Source of the DNA: Clytia hemisphaerica
Lineage: Eukaryota > Cnidaria > Hydrozoa > Leptothecata > Clytiidae
Length of the DNA stretch: 64,000 nt
NCBI GenBank assembly: GCA_902728285.1
Contig: CACVBU010000349.1
Span: 520,384 to 584,383, forward strand
Direction: 5' to 3'
Shown here: piece by piece, positions 1 through 11,615 of the stretch
Layout of the letters: the number at the start of each line of letters is the position of its first letter
Numbering within the stretch: position 1 is the stretch's first letter
Program-made: the position numbers and the translations under genes
Notes under the pieces: generated by a model
Database searches by the model: none
Told to the model about the DNA's origin: nothing
What the model saw: only the letters and a program-made list of their open reading frames with translations

Positions 1-419
1 TGTAGTAAAAACAAGTGCGACATGATTAGAAAAAGGTTTTAAAAAAATAAAAATACATTGGACAAAAAACATTCCTCAAACAAAGGGACTTTTACTGATA
101 CTCTTTCGAATGTTTTTATGTTTATAATTTTAGTTTTCTATCTTATAATCAAACATTCGATTGTAAATTTGCTCGAAATCAACTTTGCTATTTTTTTGTT
201 TACAAAAGCAATAAAATGTGAGGTTACATCTCGAACTAACTTTCGATCTTTCATTTGTTTGCAGGATATTGTTGCGTAAAAAAAGTAGCTTTAATTTATC
301 TGGCTCAGCATGAAGACATTGCCTAAAATAAGCTCCTTTTATTCCCGTAGAAAACCTTTAAGGATTTATTAATATTCTTTGATAATAACTTGATGTTCAT
401 TATTTTCCTCCTTCTCCAG
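1..419 (+). other. Partial intron upstream of the CDC40-like exons
   Basis: No coding similarity was recognised here. The segment ends in a pyrimidine-rich tract and an AG at 418-419, immediately before an exon that starts mid-codon. It is therefore read as the tail of an intron whose upstream exons lie outside the window. Confidence 0.6.
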
Positions 420-1091
420 TTATTTGGTATCAGGAGATGCAGATGGCAAACTGAATATTTGGGACTGGAAAACTACCAAGCTGTATTGGTAAGTTTAAAT
501 CGAGAAATTCCTGGTCAAGAGTAAAGGTTTGGGGACACAATAAGTTTTTTTCGCGTTTCTTTTTTTGTTTCATGGGACAAAAAGTAAGGGAAATACCCAA
601 AAGACATGCTGATTTTGTCCCAGGGACAATGGACCAAAATTGATTCGAATCAATTTTGCTCCATTGTGCCAGGGACAAAAGTGAGATTTCACTTTTATTG
701 GTAGAAAGAAAAATGGGTTGGAGACACGAAAAAGCTTTTCAGATTGTTGAGATGGAGCATGTTGCATTGCACCAACGCGAAAAAAACTTCTTGTGTCCCA
801 AGCCTTAAAAGAGAGTAACACTTCAAACCACTTTAGGAGCTTTGAAAATGCCGCTAAATTTCTTTTTGGCAATGTTCATTTCAGATTTACTTGATACAGG
901 GGGTGCCTTATCCTAGCATCGAAACTTCAACGGCTCTCAAGATAGATTTTTAGATTAATGGAACTTTCCTTTTCAATTGTAGTAAATTCAAAGCGCACAG
1001 TGAAGTTTGTATTGGTTGTGAGTGGCTGCCCCACGAAACGTCCAAGATTGTCACTTGTGGTTGGGACGGACTGATTAAGTTATGGGATTAA
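420..1091 (+). CDS. CDC40: Pre-mRNA-processing factor 17 (CDC40/PRP17) homologue, last two exons
   Basis: Two exons, 420-488 and 983-1091, encode the C-terminal WD40 repeats of the spliceosomal factor Prp17/CDC40, which acts in the second step of splicing. Exon 420-488 reads [20 protein letters not shown] and ends at a GTAAGT donor. After an intron ending in TTGTAG the frame continues with the last repeat, including [19 protein letters not shown] and a TAA at 1089-1091. Ending at GLIKLWD followed directly by stop is characteristic of this family. The 494-bp intron has canonical borders and the codon is split across it consistently. About 50 residues are visible; the N-terminus and the earlier repeats are missing because the window starts inside the gene. 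Identification rests on recalled family sequence and is strong. Confidence 0.9.
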
Positions 1092-2640
1092 AACAACAAC
1101 TATGAGATAGTAAGAATGGAGAGAGAAAAAGTAACTGATTATCTAGAGATCATTTTGATCAGATATTTCATTGGAAGGAGCATTGGTTCACGACCAGTTT
1201 AAGTATACAGAGGTGCTTACGGTGATGCTCGTCTGTTTCTACAAGCATTAGCGTTCGGAATTTCGTTGATGTATTACGCTTTAAATTCAAGGAACAATTA
1301 GTTACAATGCTATGATTTGATTTTGAGAAGCGAATTGCTTTACAGACATCATTGTTCAATATTCGCCAAGAACTTGTTTGAATTTTACATTTTATACCAG
1401 GACTGATAAGTAGGAAACCGTTTCAAGGATTTCATAGTGAGCTTTTTTAACCTACCAATTTGCATCGCTTTCAAAGATTTTCTAAATTACATTCTGGGTA
1501 CTATTCTACTGGAAGCTTTTAACACCCCCTTTGATATAAACAAAGTCTTCAGATATTTTTAACAATTTTTTACATCAGCTTTTTACAAGACAAGAAGCTG
1601 TGTACTTTTATTTATGTATAATTAATATCAAAAAGAAAATGATCGAAAACCAATTACTCAATGGTTTAATCACTCCTCGGAAACACTCGAGACCACCGTG
1701 TATCGAAAAACGTGCTTTCTATCATGCCCTCTTTTTCAAGGAAAGTAGACGATTGCTTTTGTCCGTTAAATCTTTAAATTGATAGCTGCAGGAAAATAGA
1801 TATGCGCTGAGTAAACTTTGAATATTGCTGATTTCAAATTTATTTCCAATTTTTCATCTTTTGGATAAAAAACAAGAGCCGCAAAGATGCGGATAAATAT
1901 TTCCTTTACAAATGTTAAAATAATAATTGATGTCCTCAAAAGATTTCAAAGTGCTTTAAATCTCAGATAACATCAAGCAACAAGTCCCTAAGAATTTCAA
2001 AATTCCATTTATGTTATTGCCAGTTTACAGGATTATTCATAAAATGACTGTAGGTTCAAAGCTACGGACCACGAAATATATCCAAGCTGAACCCGACTGA
2101 GAACAACATACAGTAATCAAATTGGCTAGAACTTTAATTTTCGTTAGGTGGACTTTAAATGGATTTTAGTATTATACTAGCGGTCACCCGGCGTCGCACC
2201 GCCAAGTAGAGTGTTGTTGAACACATCAAAAGACCTGATTATATATAATTATTACAGTATTTTAAGCGCTGATTTCCCAGGATTTCCAGAAATATTATGT
2301 AGCCAAAAAGGGCAAATATTTAAAATGAAAGAATAACAAAAAGGAGAATATTCCACAGTTAGAAAACCAAAGAAAATTTTAACAATGAGATGAAATATTT
2401 TGCATTATACTTTCATATATAAAATATTGTAAAAATGTAAAAATTTAAAGTAACTTTTGGAGTTTTTTGAAATAATGTACGTGCTAAAAAGTAAAAATCT
2501 TTCAAAACAGGGAAACAATTTGATATTTTCCGACAGAATGCAAAAAAAAAAAAAAAAAAAAAATCTCATACTGGGAAACATTTCATAATCTGAAAGAATG
2601 GCGATAGGAATAAATTCCCCAAACAGAGGCCATTTTATGA
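1092..2640. other. 3' flank and intergenic DNA
   Basis: Downstream flank of the CDC40-like gene. Only short accidental open frames are present, all AT-rich and without recognisable domains. A run of about 20 A lies near 2540. No structural RNA or clear repeat was seen. Confidence 0.5.
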
Positions 2641-2882
2641 TTTCTAAAAGCATGCTGCAAGAGCAAAAAATGTCACATACTTGGAAACAATCAAAATTTC
2701 CAAAAAAATGTCAGAAAAGAAAATAAATTGTCATGCCAGGAAATCACTTGAGTTTTCTTCATTTTTTAAATGCATGTGGAAGAAAATGTCAAGCTCACGA
2801 CAAAAGTTTTCCATGTTTTGAATGCACGTGTAAGAAAATCTCCAAATTTATCACAAAAGTTTCCACGTTTTAAATGTACATA

Positions 2883-3562
2883 CCATCAACTGCTTTAACT
2901 TGGGACGATCGGTCGAAACATGGGACTGTTTGATATCTGGTCTGTATTTTCACTAACTTGTTAAATCTTCTCTTTGACAACAAATTTGTTTTGATAACTC
3001 CACCAAGCCTATCAATCATACTTCCTTTCGTAACATGTAACGATAACTTTCACTGATAGTGCCGATCGGAGAATGGGCTCTTCCAGAAAAAATCTGTTCA
3101 TGGGGGGGGGGTGGATATATTATTTTTTTCATGAATTACCCCTGGACATTTAGATTTTTAACCCCCTGGACACGGGTTATACCCCTGGACAAACATCAAA
3201 TCAACCCCTTGGACACAAAAAATTACCCCTGGACATTGGAATTTACCCCCTGGACATTGCAATTTTTTGGTAATTTTTTCAATACCCCTGGACAATTCAT
3301 CCACCACCCTCCATGAACGGATTTTTTCTGGAAGAGCCCAATTAGAGAACACCCGCCGCCTAACCGCCTATCGCCCGATGGGATTAACAAATAACGTGTG
3401 TGTAACTTGCCGCGCGAGTGATGTCAAACGCTCCATCGTTTTGCCATTTTTTTAATACGCCGTTCATTAACTCAAATCAAATGACTTTGGAGGTCCGGTG
3501 AAATGGTGGCCAAATTGCCGTCCCATGTTTTGTCAGATAGTCCAAGTTGGAGCAGTTGATGG
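2883..3562. mobile_element. Inverted-repeat (MITE-like) element with TA borders
   Basis: The left end (CCATCAACTGCT, then a TTGGGAC and an AAACATGGGAC block) is matched in inverted orientation at 3517-3562. Both ends are flanked by TA (2881-2882, 3563-3564), as expected for a Tc1/mariner-type target duplication. No transposase is encoded. A second inverted-repeat element (3073-3340) is nested inside. Degenerate about 55-bp repeats (AAGAAAATCTCCAAATT...) occur on both sides, so it probably landed in a minisatellite. Confidence 0.6.
3073..3340. mobile_element. Nested MITE with TGGGCTCTTCCAG ends
   Basis: Terminal inverted repeats TGGGCTCTTCCAGAAAAAAT bound a 268-bp non-coding core. The core carries a G-run near its left end and several CCCCTGGACA motifs spaced 20-25 bp apart. 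A related but distinct element (TGGGCCATTCCAG ends) lies at 62488-62797. Short open frames here follow the CCCCTGGACA repeat and are not genes. Confidence 0.65.
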
Positions 3563-5357
3563 TAAGAAAATCTCCAAATTCACGACAAATGTTTCCACGT
3601 TTAAAACACACGTTGCACGCGGGGAAGAAAATCTCCAAGTTCAAGAAAAATTTTAATAATATGTGAGGTGATTTCAAATTATTTACATCCATATTCAATG
3701 CAATAAACCTTTTAAGAAGTATAACATAACATTCTTCATATTGGGGCCGTGGTGTTCCGGATCCGGTTATCAGCTTTAAAATTTGAAACTTATAACTGCA
3801 ACGAGTTTTCACTAACTGTCACTACAGCAGTTTAATTCATTGTTGCAGATAAAAAAACCAAAATTCAATCATTAACCAGTCAGATTTGCTCCATGTTTAA
3901 ATTTTTAGCTAAAATCAGTTCATCAACCATTCCCATTGTTGCATTGCCGGCGCATTTGCTGCATTCGTTGGGTGCAAACTTTTTTCATATTGCAATAGTG
4001 TAATTTTTCAGGTATAAAATGGTCAGATTTATTCACAGTCACTTGCCTTCGTACTATTTATGTAAATATACAAACAAAATTGAAGTTAGTTTGTTGTGAA
4101 AGTTGATAAAATGTCCTTTTTTTCCAAGACCAAGAGATTACATCATCTCTCATTCCAGCTCATTCCAAACCAACAGAATTTGAACGAAACATCAAATCCA
4201 GAAAGAAATATTAAGAAAAGTTCACTATCGACAATTCCTTGTGACAATCTTTCAAAAATCATGATCCAATTCAACTCATCAAAGCATAAAAACCAAAGCA
4301 AAGAAAAGTAGCGAAAGAGCAAAAGTTGTTGTCTATTTTCTGCCATCTTTGGTTTGACAGTTAGAAACAAAGCAGTATGGTCCGATCAACAATACGCTTC
4401 TGAAACGGCCGACGTTGCCCGATCGACAAGGAGAATAGAGCGCCGTACGGATATTTACCATAGACGTTTTTCGAAGAAATGACGTCTTCCGCCTCGAAAA
4501 AAAGAACATCGTACTGTCTTTACCGCCGGAGCTTGATTTAAAAAGAGACTCATGTACAAACTCACGAAATTGACCAAAACCGAGCGTTAGACTTGAAGAA
4601 GGAGAAGAAAAATTACCGTTTTAACAAATATTTCCTTCTCAAAGGAAATATTTAATTAAAGTCACTTGTAAAAAGTCCATTTCGACAATTTTTAACAATC
4701 GCCCATTTGGACCTTTTTTGGTCTTTTGATCTGAAAATGATATGAAAAATGTATGGTTTCAAAACACTCTAATCAAAATCTTAATTTGCTTAAAGTATTT
4801 CAAGGGGAGGAACAGAAGGCTTCTAAACTTTTTAGACTATCCTTTCCGTCCTCAAACGAAAGTGTTTCTAGGAAGACCCCTAGGAAGTGTATCTTGTACA
4901 GGTCTATGAAACAGACTCGGTGATTTTTGTGCGGTCTACAATAACAATGATTTCATCTCCTCCAGGTATCGTTGAGGAACTTCCCAATCTAGCAAGGAAC
5001 CAGTTTTTTATGAATATTACACAGCTTGGCAGAAAATTTTACCATTTTCAGAATCGTTTAAAATATTTTAAAAAGGACACTCTAAAAATCAGTTAAAAGC
5101 TTTTACGTCCGATTTTTATATTATTATAATCCTAACATAGTCCTGCATGGAGTCATGTAAAACTTTAAACGTTTTATCTAGAACAACACGAAAAAAATCT
5201 AAGAAACATGCTGAGGCTGAGAATGAGAAAATAACATTTTTCAATTCGGTTTTTTTAAGAATCTTCCAATCGAAACAAATATTTTTTTCTTTACATGAAA
5301 AATAAATAGGCTGATTATGTCAAAAAGTTTAAGAAACATTTAAGGCTCAAAAGGCCG
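3563..5357. other. Non-coding stretch with one decayed open frame
   Basis: The stretch opens with remnants of the AAGAAAATCTCCAA minisatellite, up to about 3650. It includes a possible decayed reading frame (4111-4536). No other gene, RNA or repeat is supported. Confidence 0.4.
4111..4536 (+). pseudogene. Unrecognised open frame interrupted by in-frame stops
   Basis: From the ATG at 4111 a single frame runs 142 codons to 4536, interrupted only by TAG at 4309-4311 and TGA at 4480-4482, and ends at TGA 4534-4536. The second segment is locally GC-richer than its surroundings and encodes a charged, Arg-rich stretch (ETADVARSTRRIERRTDIYH). I do not recognise the family. It could be a decayed gene, exons read through small introns (a TTTGACAG acceptor-like site lies at about 4353-4360), or chance. 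Confidence 0.22.
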
Positions 5358-5514
5358 ATTCATGATATTCACGACGTAATGTTTCCTACGGAAAGGTCCC
5401 GGTTTTTGCCAGTAGTGGCAAATTTTATGCAACTTTTGTATAGTTCAAATTTACCACTACTGGCTAAAACCTGGGTATTTCCGTAGAAAACATTACGTCA
5501 TGAATATCATGAAT
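5358..5514. mobile_element. Short hairpin MITE (157 bp)
   Basis: Almost the whole segment is a perfect-to-near-perfect inverted repeat. ATTCATGATATTCACGACGT at the left returns inverted at the right, and the arms continue through CGGAAA and CCAGTAGTGG to a short AT-rich loop. It is non-coding. Confidence 0.7.
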
Positions 5515-5794
5515 TTCTTACGAAACATTGAGGCTGCTTGGTAAAACTAATTTCTTAAAAAAAACAAAAAATACGTGTAATGAGAAACCAGGCAATGAAT
5601 CAATCTCCCCAAACACACAGTGGAAAATCGTGGAAGTTTCGAACCTTTTCATGTCGTTCAGACGACAACAAATTTTGTCGACTGGATTTTCGTACTTTTG
5701 ATAAAAACATCTTCAAGGCATGTTTTATACATTCAATTATGATAATGCTTTTCCGCTAACACTATCAGATTTAGTCATTTAGCTCAGTGTCATA

Positions 5795-6150
5795 ACTAGG
5801 GGGGGGGGGTTTCATTGTTGGCGGAGGAGCGGAATCGGCCCTTTTTTCGAACGGAGTGGCGGAATTTGGCGAAAATTTAGACGGAATTACGGAAATTGGG
5901 TTCTCTGACGGAGACGGAAAATTAGACAAGCTTAGTGCGGAAAAACGGAATTTAGCAAAAAAATTTGCGGAATTTCGGAATTGGTAAAAGATTTTCAAAA
6001 TTTGCGGAATTTTCGACAAAAATATTGAATTTCAAAGGAATTTTCGGTGACGGAATTTTGGTTCAATTTAAGACGGTTTGACGGAAATTGGAGAAAAAAT
6101 TGGCGGAATTACGGAATCGGGTACCCCCTGAACCCCCCCCCCCTAACTAG
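5795..6150. mobile_element. Inverted-repeat element with G-run/C-run ends and CGGAATT repeats
   Basis: The left end (AACTAG then about 11 G, then TTTCA) mirrors the right end (GAAC then about 10 C, then TAACTAG). The interior is a degenerate repeat of CGGAATT/GCGGAATTACGGAAA motifs. The open frame on the minus strand is a consequence of the repeat and is not considered coding. Confidence 0.45.
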
Positions 6151-6788
6151 GTGTTAAAATTAAGTTTTGGATCCTCTAATTTGCTAACTGACTCCACAAA
6201 GAGTGAATATTTCAACCTAGTGATCAACAAAGACACCCCTCCCATGCTGGAAACGTGAGTACAGAAAATGAATAAAACAGTCATGATTATTGTTAGTGAA
6301 ATCAGTTCGAATCAAACTTTGTCTTTTAGTTTAATTATTTAGATAGCGAGCATAAAATATTTATAAAATCCTTTTTCAAATATATCGACAGTATTTACAA
6401 CCTACCTATATATAACGTTATAAAATTTTCAAAAGAAATTGGTGGCTACATCCAATATATAGAATACCCAGGGACCGCGGCTTCACTTTGAAAGTGATAT
6501 ACTGACTAAGGAGGCACCACCAGGTCTGTTTTAAGGTTACTACTCAAATGACATGAAAGGTAGTTATAGATTTCTTGCTCGAAATGCTTTATATTACATT
6601 ATCACAACCCTGAAATCTGCAAAATTTCAGCAAAAAAGTGCTCTCTATTTATCCAATACCACCCATTCCATAGGTTTGTCACAGTGGAAAATATTTGAGG
6701 TTTTCCTTACTCTGAGAGAATGCCGGAATTGATTCCATTCACCAAGCACTCAAATGATATTGAATCAAACAAAAACGGATAATGTATG
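6151..6788. other. 3' flank of the EGLN-like gene
   Basis: AT-rich sequence lies between the G/C-run element and the EGLN-like gene, on that gene's 3' side. No domain, tRNA or strong repeat was seen. Confidence 0.4.
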
Positions 6789-7618
6789 TTACTTCAAAGT
6801 ACACGAACCAAAAAACCAACTCGTTATATGGTACATATCTCTAGTGTTGGAAGATAAAACTTCTTTGATGACTCTTTGGTCAGACCAATGTATAACTGCA
6901 GTATTGAAAGATGGTTCTACCTCAATAAAACGAGTATTGTTTTTCAGGTAAAATCGAACCAGACCTTCATCTTCAATTTTCGAATAATTTTTATTGGTGT
7001 AATAAACAACAGATAACAATCGTCCGTTATTGTTTGGATTCTCAATATGAGGTTTATAACCGACTGCACAACCTTTCGGAAACTTGGAGACCTGGATATG
7101 CGATTTATGAGTGATCTTAAAACGATGTTGTTGCAACTCTGGTAAACCACCCATAGACACTACAAGGTTCTGAAGAGTACAGTTCAGTTTATTAAGAGCC
7201 GTATTTTAGTGTCTTTACTTCCAACCCAAGCTACTTCGTCGCTTCGAAAATTAGGGTTCGATTTTTGAGTTTTGGTTGAATCATCATTGCCACAGCTATC
7301 AGAGAATAGATTTTCAGTTTCTTTGTGAACTAACTCTGCCAATGATGAAGGTAGAAAGTCTTTAAGAACACAAACACCAACACGCTTTAAAGAAGAACAC
7401 AAAAGCTTTCGTAGAAAACCTTCATACGTTCGTAATTCATCCATTGATAAGCAATAGTATTGTTCAGGGACGCGAACCCGTTTATTGACTGTTGACTTCG
7501 GAGGTGTTTTCCGAACAGCATGTTGCTCGTTCTCCGCTGATTCGGCCTGGTCATCTTCTTCGTCTGTGATGCTACCTCGTTCACAATGCTGAGGTTCGGC
7601 CATCAAAGGGATTCTCAT
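6789..7618 (-). pseudogene. EGLN/HIF prolyl-hydroxylase-like gene: intronless, one frameshift, metal site lost
   Basis: Two adjoining minus-strand frames (7618-7184 and 7160-6789, the second frame extending upstream to about 7207) together cover the EGLN/PHD 2-oxoglutarate oxygenase domain. The N-terminal half has the family's GVCVLKDFLP and RSDEVAWVGSKDT blocks. The C-terminal half has HIENPNNNGRLLSVVYYTNK, the IHWSDQR core and NTRDMYHITSWFF. The active-site triad, HxD...H in known EGLNs, reads HIE here, and the distal His position (NPHEV in human EGLN1) reads VIKEV. The 2-oxoglutarate-binding Arg is kept. A one-base frame break lies at the T4 run 7204-7207. The gene has no introns, whereas animal EGLN genes are multi-exon, which suggests retroposition. 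There is no MYND finger. It could be a pseudoenzyme, a retropseudogene, or a gene with one base-calling error. Family assignment is firm; function as a hydroxylase is unlikely. Confidence 0.8.
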
Positions 7619-9552
7619 TGTACCACCATTTGTCTAAAAGAAAAGTACGGTACTGTAGAAAAAATAAGCAAGTTATATATTTGTACTGTAGAGAAGATCT
7701 CTCTTCCAAAATATTGAAAATATCAAAATGGTATCTAAAGAGACACACACACAGAAATATATATAAACCACTAGCAGTAGTGAGAAATAATTGATACGGC
7801 TTCCTTCAGTAAGATCTCTGTGGAAAATGAAATTATATGTTTCAGCACTTGAGATTTTATGCGTGCGATTTCTCACGTCTTTTTATTTGAAACCGTGCAC
7901 TGTTTCACGTTTCAAAGAGAAAGTTGTTCGTTTATTATTCAAACAATCTTTAAGGCCCTATCTACACTAGAACAATCCATGAATTATTTAAATAGCTCGC
8001 GAATATGATTACCGGATTCCGTAACTTTAGAAAAAAAACTGCTGAATAATGATAAATAGGGAAAAGAGCGATAAAGAGTGTATAGTGTAAACGTACCTTA
8101 ATAATTGGGCAGATTAGAGTGTGTGTGAGTGAGGTAGCAACCAGCAGAGCAGTTTTGTTGTCAAGTTGAGGGTGGTCTCGTCTCGATATCAAGCTTTTGT
8201 GCCTACAATAATGACAGTCAAAAATGTTTCATAGAAAGCTCCAAATATAGTTTTTAGATCTAAGCTTGATGTCTTTCGGAGAAGGTTCGTTAGTTTTCCT
8301 GTATATTAGCGAATGACGTCTATACATACAAGTTATTACGGAGCCATACTATTAATAATAAATAATGATTTTACAACTACCCATTACTGGGTGAAGTTGG
8401 ACATAGATAGAGCCATGACTCTCGTCCGCGAGGCCTACTCATTTCAGAGAGTTATCAAAAACTTTAAAAATATTACTGATAGTAAAGGCACCAAATTAAA
8501 AAAAAATTACATTTTTTGAGCCGAATCAATGTTAAAAACATGAAGTATCAAAATCACCATAGTTACCTAAGCTTCTAAAGTTACAAAACAACTCATCTGC
8601 CAAAATTTTTAGTTAGTTTGCAAAGTTCCTAGTTGTTGTTTTTATTTTTCAGTAGTTGCGCTAAAAATAGAATGGAAAATAGGTGAGAAAACAACCAGCA
8701 TGCAGGGGGCACATCAAAAGGGTAGGAATAACAGTAGACTGTTAACAGCTTCATCTCTTCTCTTTTTTTCACTTGAATGATGTAACTTATGTTAAAAAAA
8801 AACTACTAGCTTCTTGGTTCGGCAAAAAAATGTGGAAACGAGGAATCAGATACAACCAATAGACTCTCTTACTCTTAGTATTCAATTTCATGAAATTAGA
8901 GACACTGTTCAAAAAACAACGACTAAGTTACAGTGAGAGGAAAATTGAAAGTTTTCAGTAGTTCAAGAGGGTGAAGGAGGAGGTCGGGAACAGAATCAAA
9001 TATTTTTTCAAAATAAAAGACTATTATTTAGATCCCGTGAAAGAGATCTTTTCATAAATATAATCTAGGACCTAAGGTTCATATTCAGTATTCTAATTTT
9101 ATCAAATAACTCGGCTATTTACAAATCAAAGTAAACTGCACACGTTTTTCTAACTAAAACCCCGTTTATAAGAGCATTTAAAGGTTGAAATTTGGGGAAG
9201 AATAAGAACGTCACCAGCCTGAGAATTGAAGCCATCAGCCAAATTTTCTCAATATTATCTGAATTCATAAGAATGAATCTTTCGTAATTTCAGTATATTA
9301 CATTTTAGGCATAAAATCGTGAAAAAAGCATACCCACGCACAGCCCAAATTAGGAGGGTCTAATAAAAATCAACGTGTACGTCAGATCGAACATCTTTCT
9401 CTTCCTTCGAAAAGGCAAGCAAGCACGATAATTTCTGAAAAAAAATTAACGAATCTGCTAAGTGCAAAATTCTGATTGGACAGAAACCTTCTGCAAACTA
9501 AGAATGTTCCACCTGTATCAAAATGAAATTATTTGTGTACACAATAAGGAAT
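7619..9552. other. Intergenic DNA between the EGLN-like gene and the zinc-finger gene
   Basis: Upstream flank of the EGLN-like gene (an acceptor-like CTTTTAG precedes its ATG by 15 bp on the minus strand), followed by the 3' flank of the zinc-finger gene. Short frames here have no recognisable domain. A CA/TG-type microsatellite lies near 7743. Nothing else is supported. Confidence 0.4.
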
Positions 9553-11615
9553 CTAAAGATTAATATCTTGATAAGCTTGTCCTACATCTACATCCGTTTC
9601 TGTAATGTTCGATACAATCTGCTCTTCTTGAATGAAAGACTGTTGTGTAGTATCTTGGTCTGTGATTTCAGTGATAGTGGCTGTCGGTTGAAGGTCTTTC
9701 ATTGATTGGATGGCTTGCGTGGTCAGCTGGTTGACTTGCTGTTCAGGAAGTGTTAGAACTTGTTGGCTAGTGATAACTTCATCTGAATTGTGTTGGATTT
9801 GGATGACCGCTGTACGGTTGTTGAAATGCAAAACGTTTTCTGATCGCAATAAATTGTTTTGATCCGTCGTTTGGATACCAAGAGCGGCCGCTTCGCTGCT
9901 ATCGAGTTGCGCACGGTTTTGAAGAGCTTCTGCATCAGTGATGATTTGTGTGGCTTGATTTTCGTTCATTAATAATTGGCCGGTGCGCGCGTCCAGTTGT
10001 GTGGAACTGACGATGAGATGATGTCCTTGTACTGTTGCTTCGTTGGAAGGTACATTGTTCGAACTACGCACAATAACACCGTGTTGAGACAAGTGAGCCG
10101 CTAACTGAGCTACTTCATTCTCACTGACGATATGAAGGCTTTGCGTGTTATCACCGTTTTGTGTTAGCTGAGCAACTTGGTTCACATTGCTCAATATTTG
10201 AGCAGCCTGGCCATCTCCTTGTGCCGTTGCTGTATCGATGAGCAGTTGAACATCCACTGCGGTGAGTTGCGACGCATCAACTGTGGTAATTTGGTTACCA
10301 TAACCATGGTCGAAATATTGTTGGTATTGAATACCATCTTGTGTGAGTACAGCCTGTGCCTGTTGTGTACCTCCTGTATCGTCCACATCATCTGTTTGAA
10401 GCTCACGGCCACGCACTGTCTGCCCTTCAAATTCCATTCCTTTGTGACGACGTTGGATATGACGTTTCAAGCTAGAACGGTTTGAGCAACCACGCTCGCA
10501 GAATGGACATTGGAATTGCTGTACGATACCATCCCTACATTTCTTCAAGTGAAGATAGAAGCCTGACTTGGAGCTGTAATGTTTTCGACATTTGTGGCAA
10601 ACGCCTTCTGGTAGTTCTGATTCGTCCAAAAGCAGATAAGGATTCTTCTTCGGGAATTCTAAATCCCCACCAGGTTGGTGACGAATCACGTGGCGATTGT
10701 AACTTGATTTGTGTTGAAATTTGACGTCACATTCTGGGCATTTGTAGGTGATCAAACCCCCGTCTGCGGTGTGTCTCATCACGTGAGCATTGTACTGAGA
10801 ACGTGAATAGAACTTTCGGTCACAATGAGGACATTGTCGAACTGGTTTCTCTTCTGAGTGAGTGACCATGTGTTCTTTTAAGCCGGTCGCCGTCTTGAAC
10901 GCGTACCCACATTCAGTACATTCGTGTTCGCGTGCACCCGAGTGCATCACACTGTGGGTGTAAATAGACAGAGCTGTGGTCAATTTCTTTTTGCACACAA
11001 TACAAGTGATAACACCTTCGTTTGAATGCACTGTAAAACAATGTTCTTTCAACTCAGCTTGCACTTTGAATGTTTTGAAGCAAATATCGCAACGAAAGTT
11101 TTTGATCATTGTATGCATAGTCTTGATGTGGTAATTCAAGTTTCCTTTCGTTTTATGGCTGCTTCCGCACAGCTCACAAACAAATTTCCGTTCGGTGGAA
11201 TGTGACGTCATGTGAAGGGTCAAAGCGCGTTTATTGGTGACACGTTTACCACAGATTTCGCATTGAAATTTCCCATTTTTGAAATGGACAACACTTTGAT
11301 GCTCACGCAAACCATATTTATTAGAGATGACTTTTCCACAAATATTACACGTACATGGACCCTTGTCTTCGGGATAAGCGAATTTCTCGTCCTCACCTTC
11401 CATGGATGTGATATCAGTATCAGGGGGTGTTAAGTGATCGACATTTTTATCGACCAAGTCGTCAAAATCGCCAGTACCATCAGGTTTGTTTTCGTTTTCT
11501 TTTTCGTCTCCTTCTCCAACCTTCTTGGTGTCTTTTACTTTTACTTTCACTTTCTTTGGTTCTTTCTTGGACCTGGCAACTTTTTGAATTTTGCGTTTCC
11601 GTCCAATTTTCTCTT
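9553..11615 (-). CDS. Exon 4: zinc fingers and Gln-rich tail
   Basis: The exon starts after TTTATTTCAG; open sequence further upstream to 11682 is intronic. It carries the basic stretch, ten C2H2-type fingers (the first with CNICGK, the ninth C2HC) and a Gln/Thr-rich tail ending VDVGQAYQDINL. The stop codon is at 9553-9555. Confidence 0.9.

Noticed and set aside
2187..2215. GGTCACCCGGCGTCGCACCG, resembling the end of the 32863-33969 element
   Set aside because: Only a short GGTCACCCGG word is shared; no second end is present nearby.
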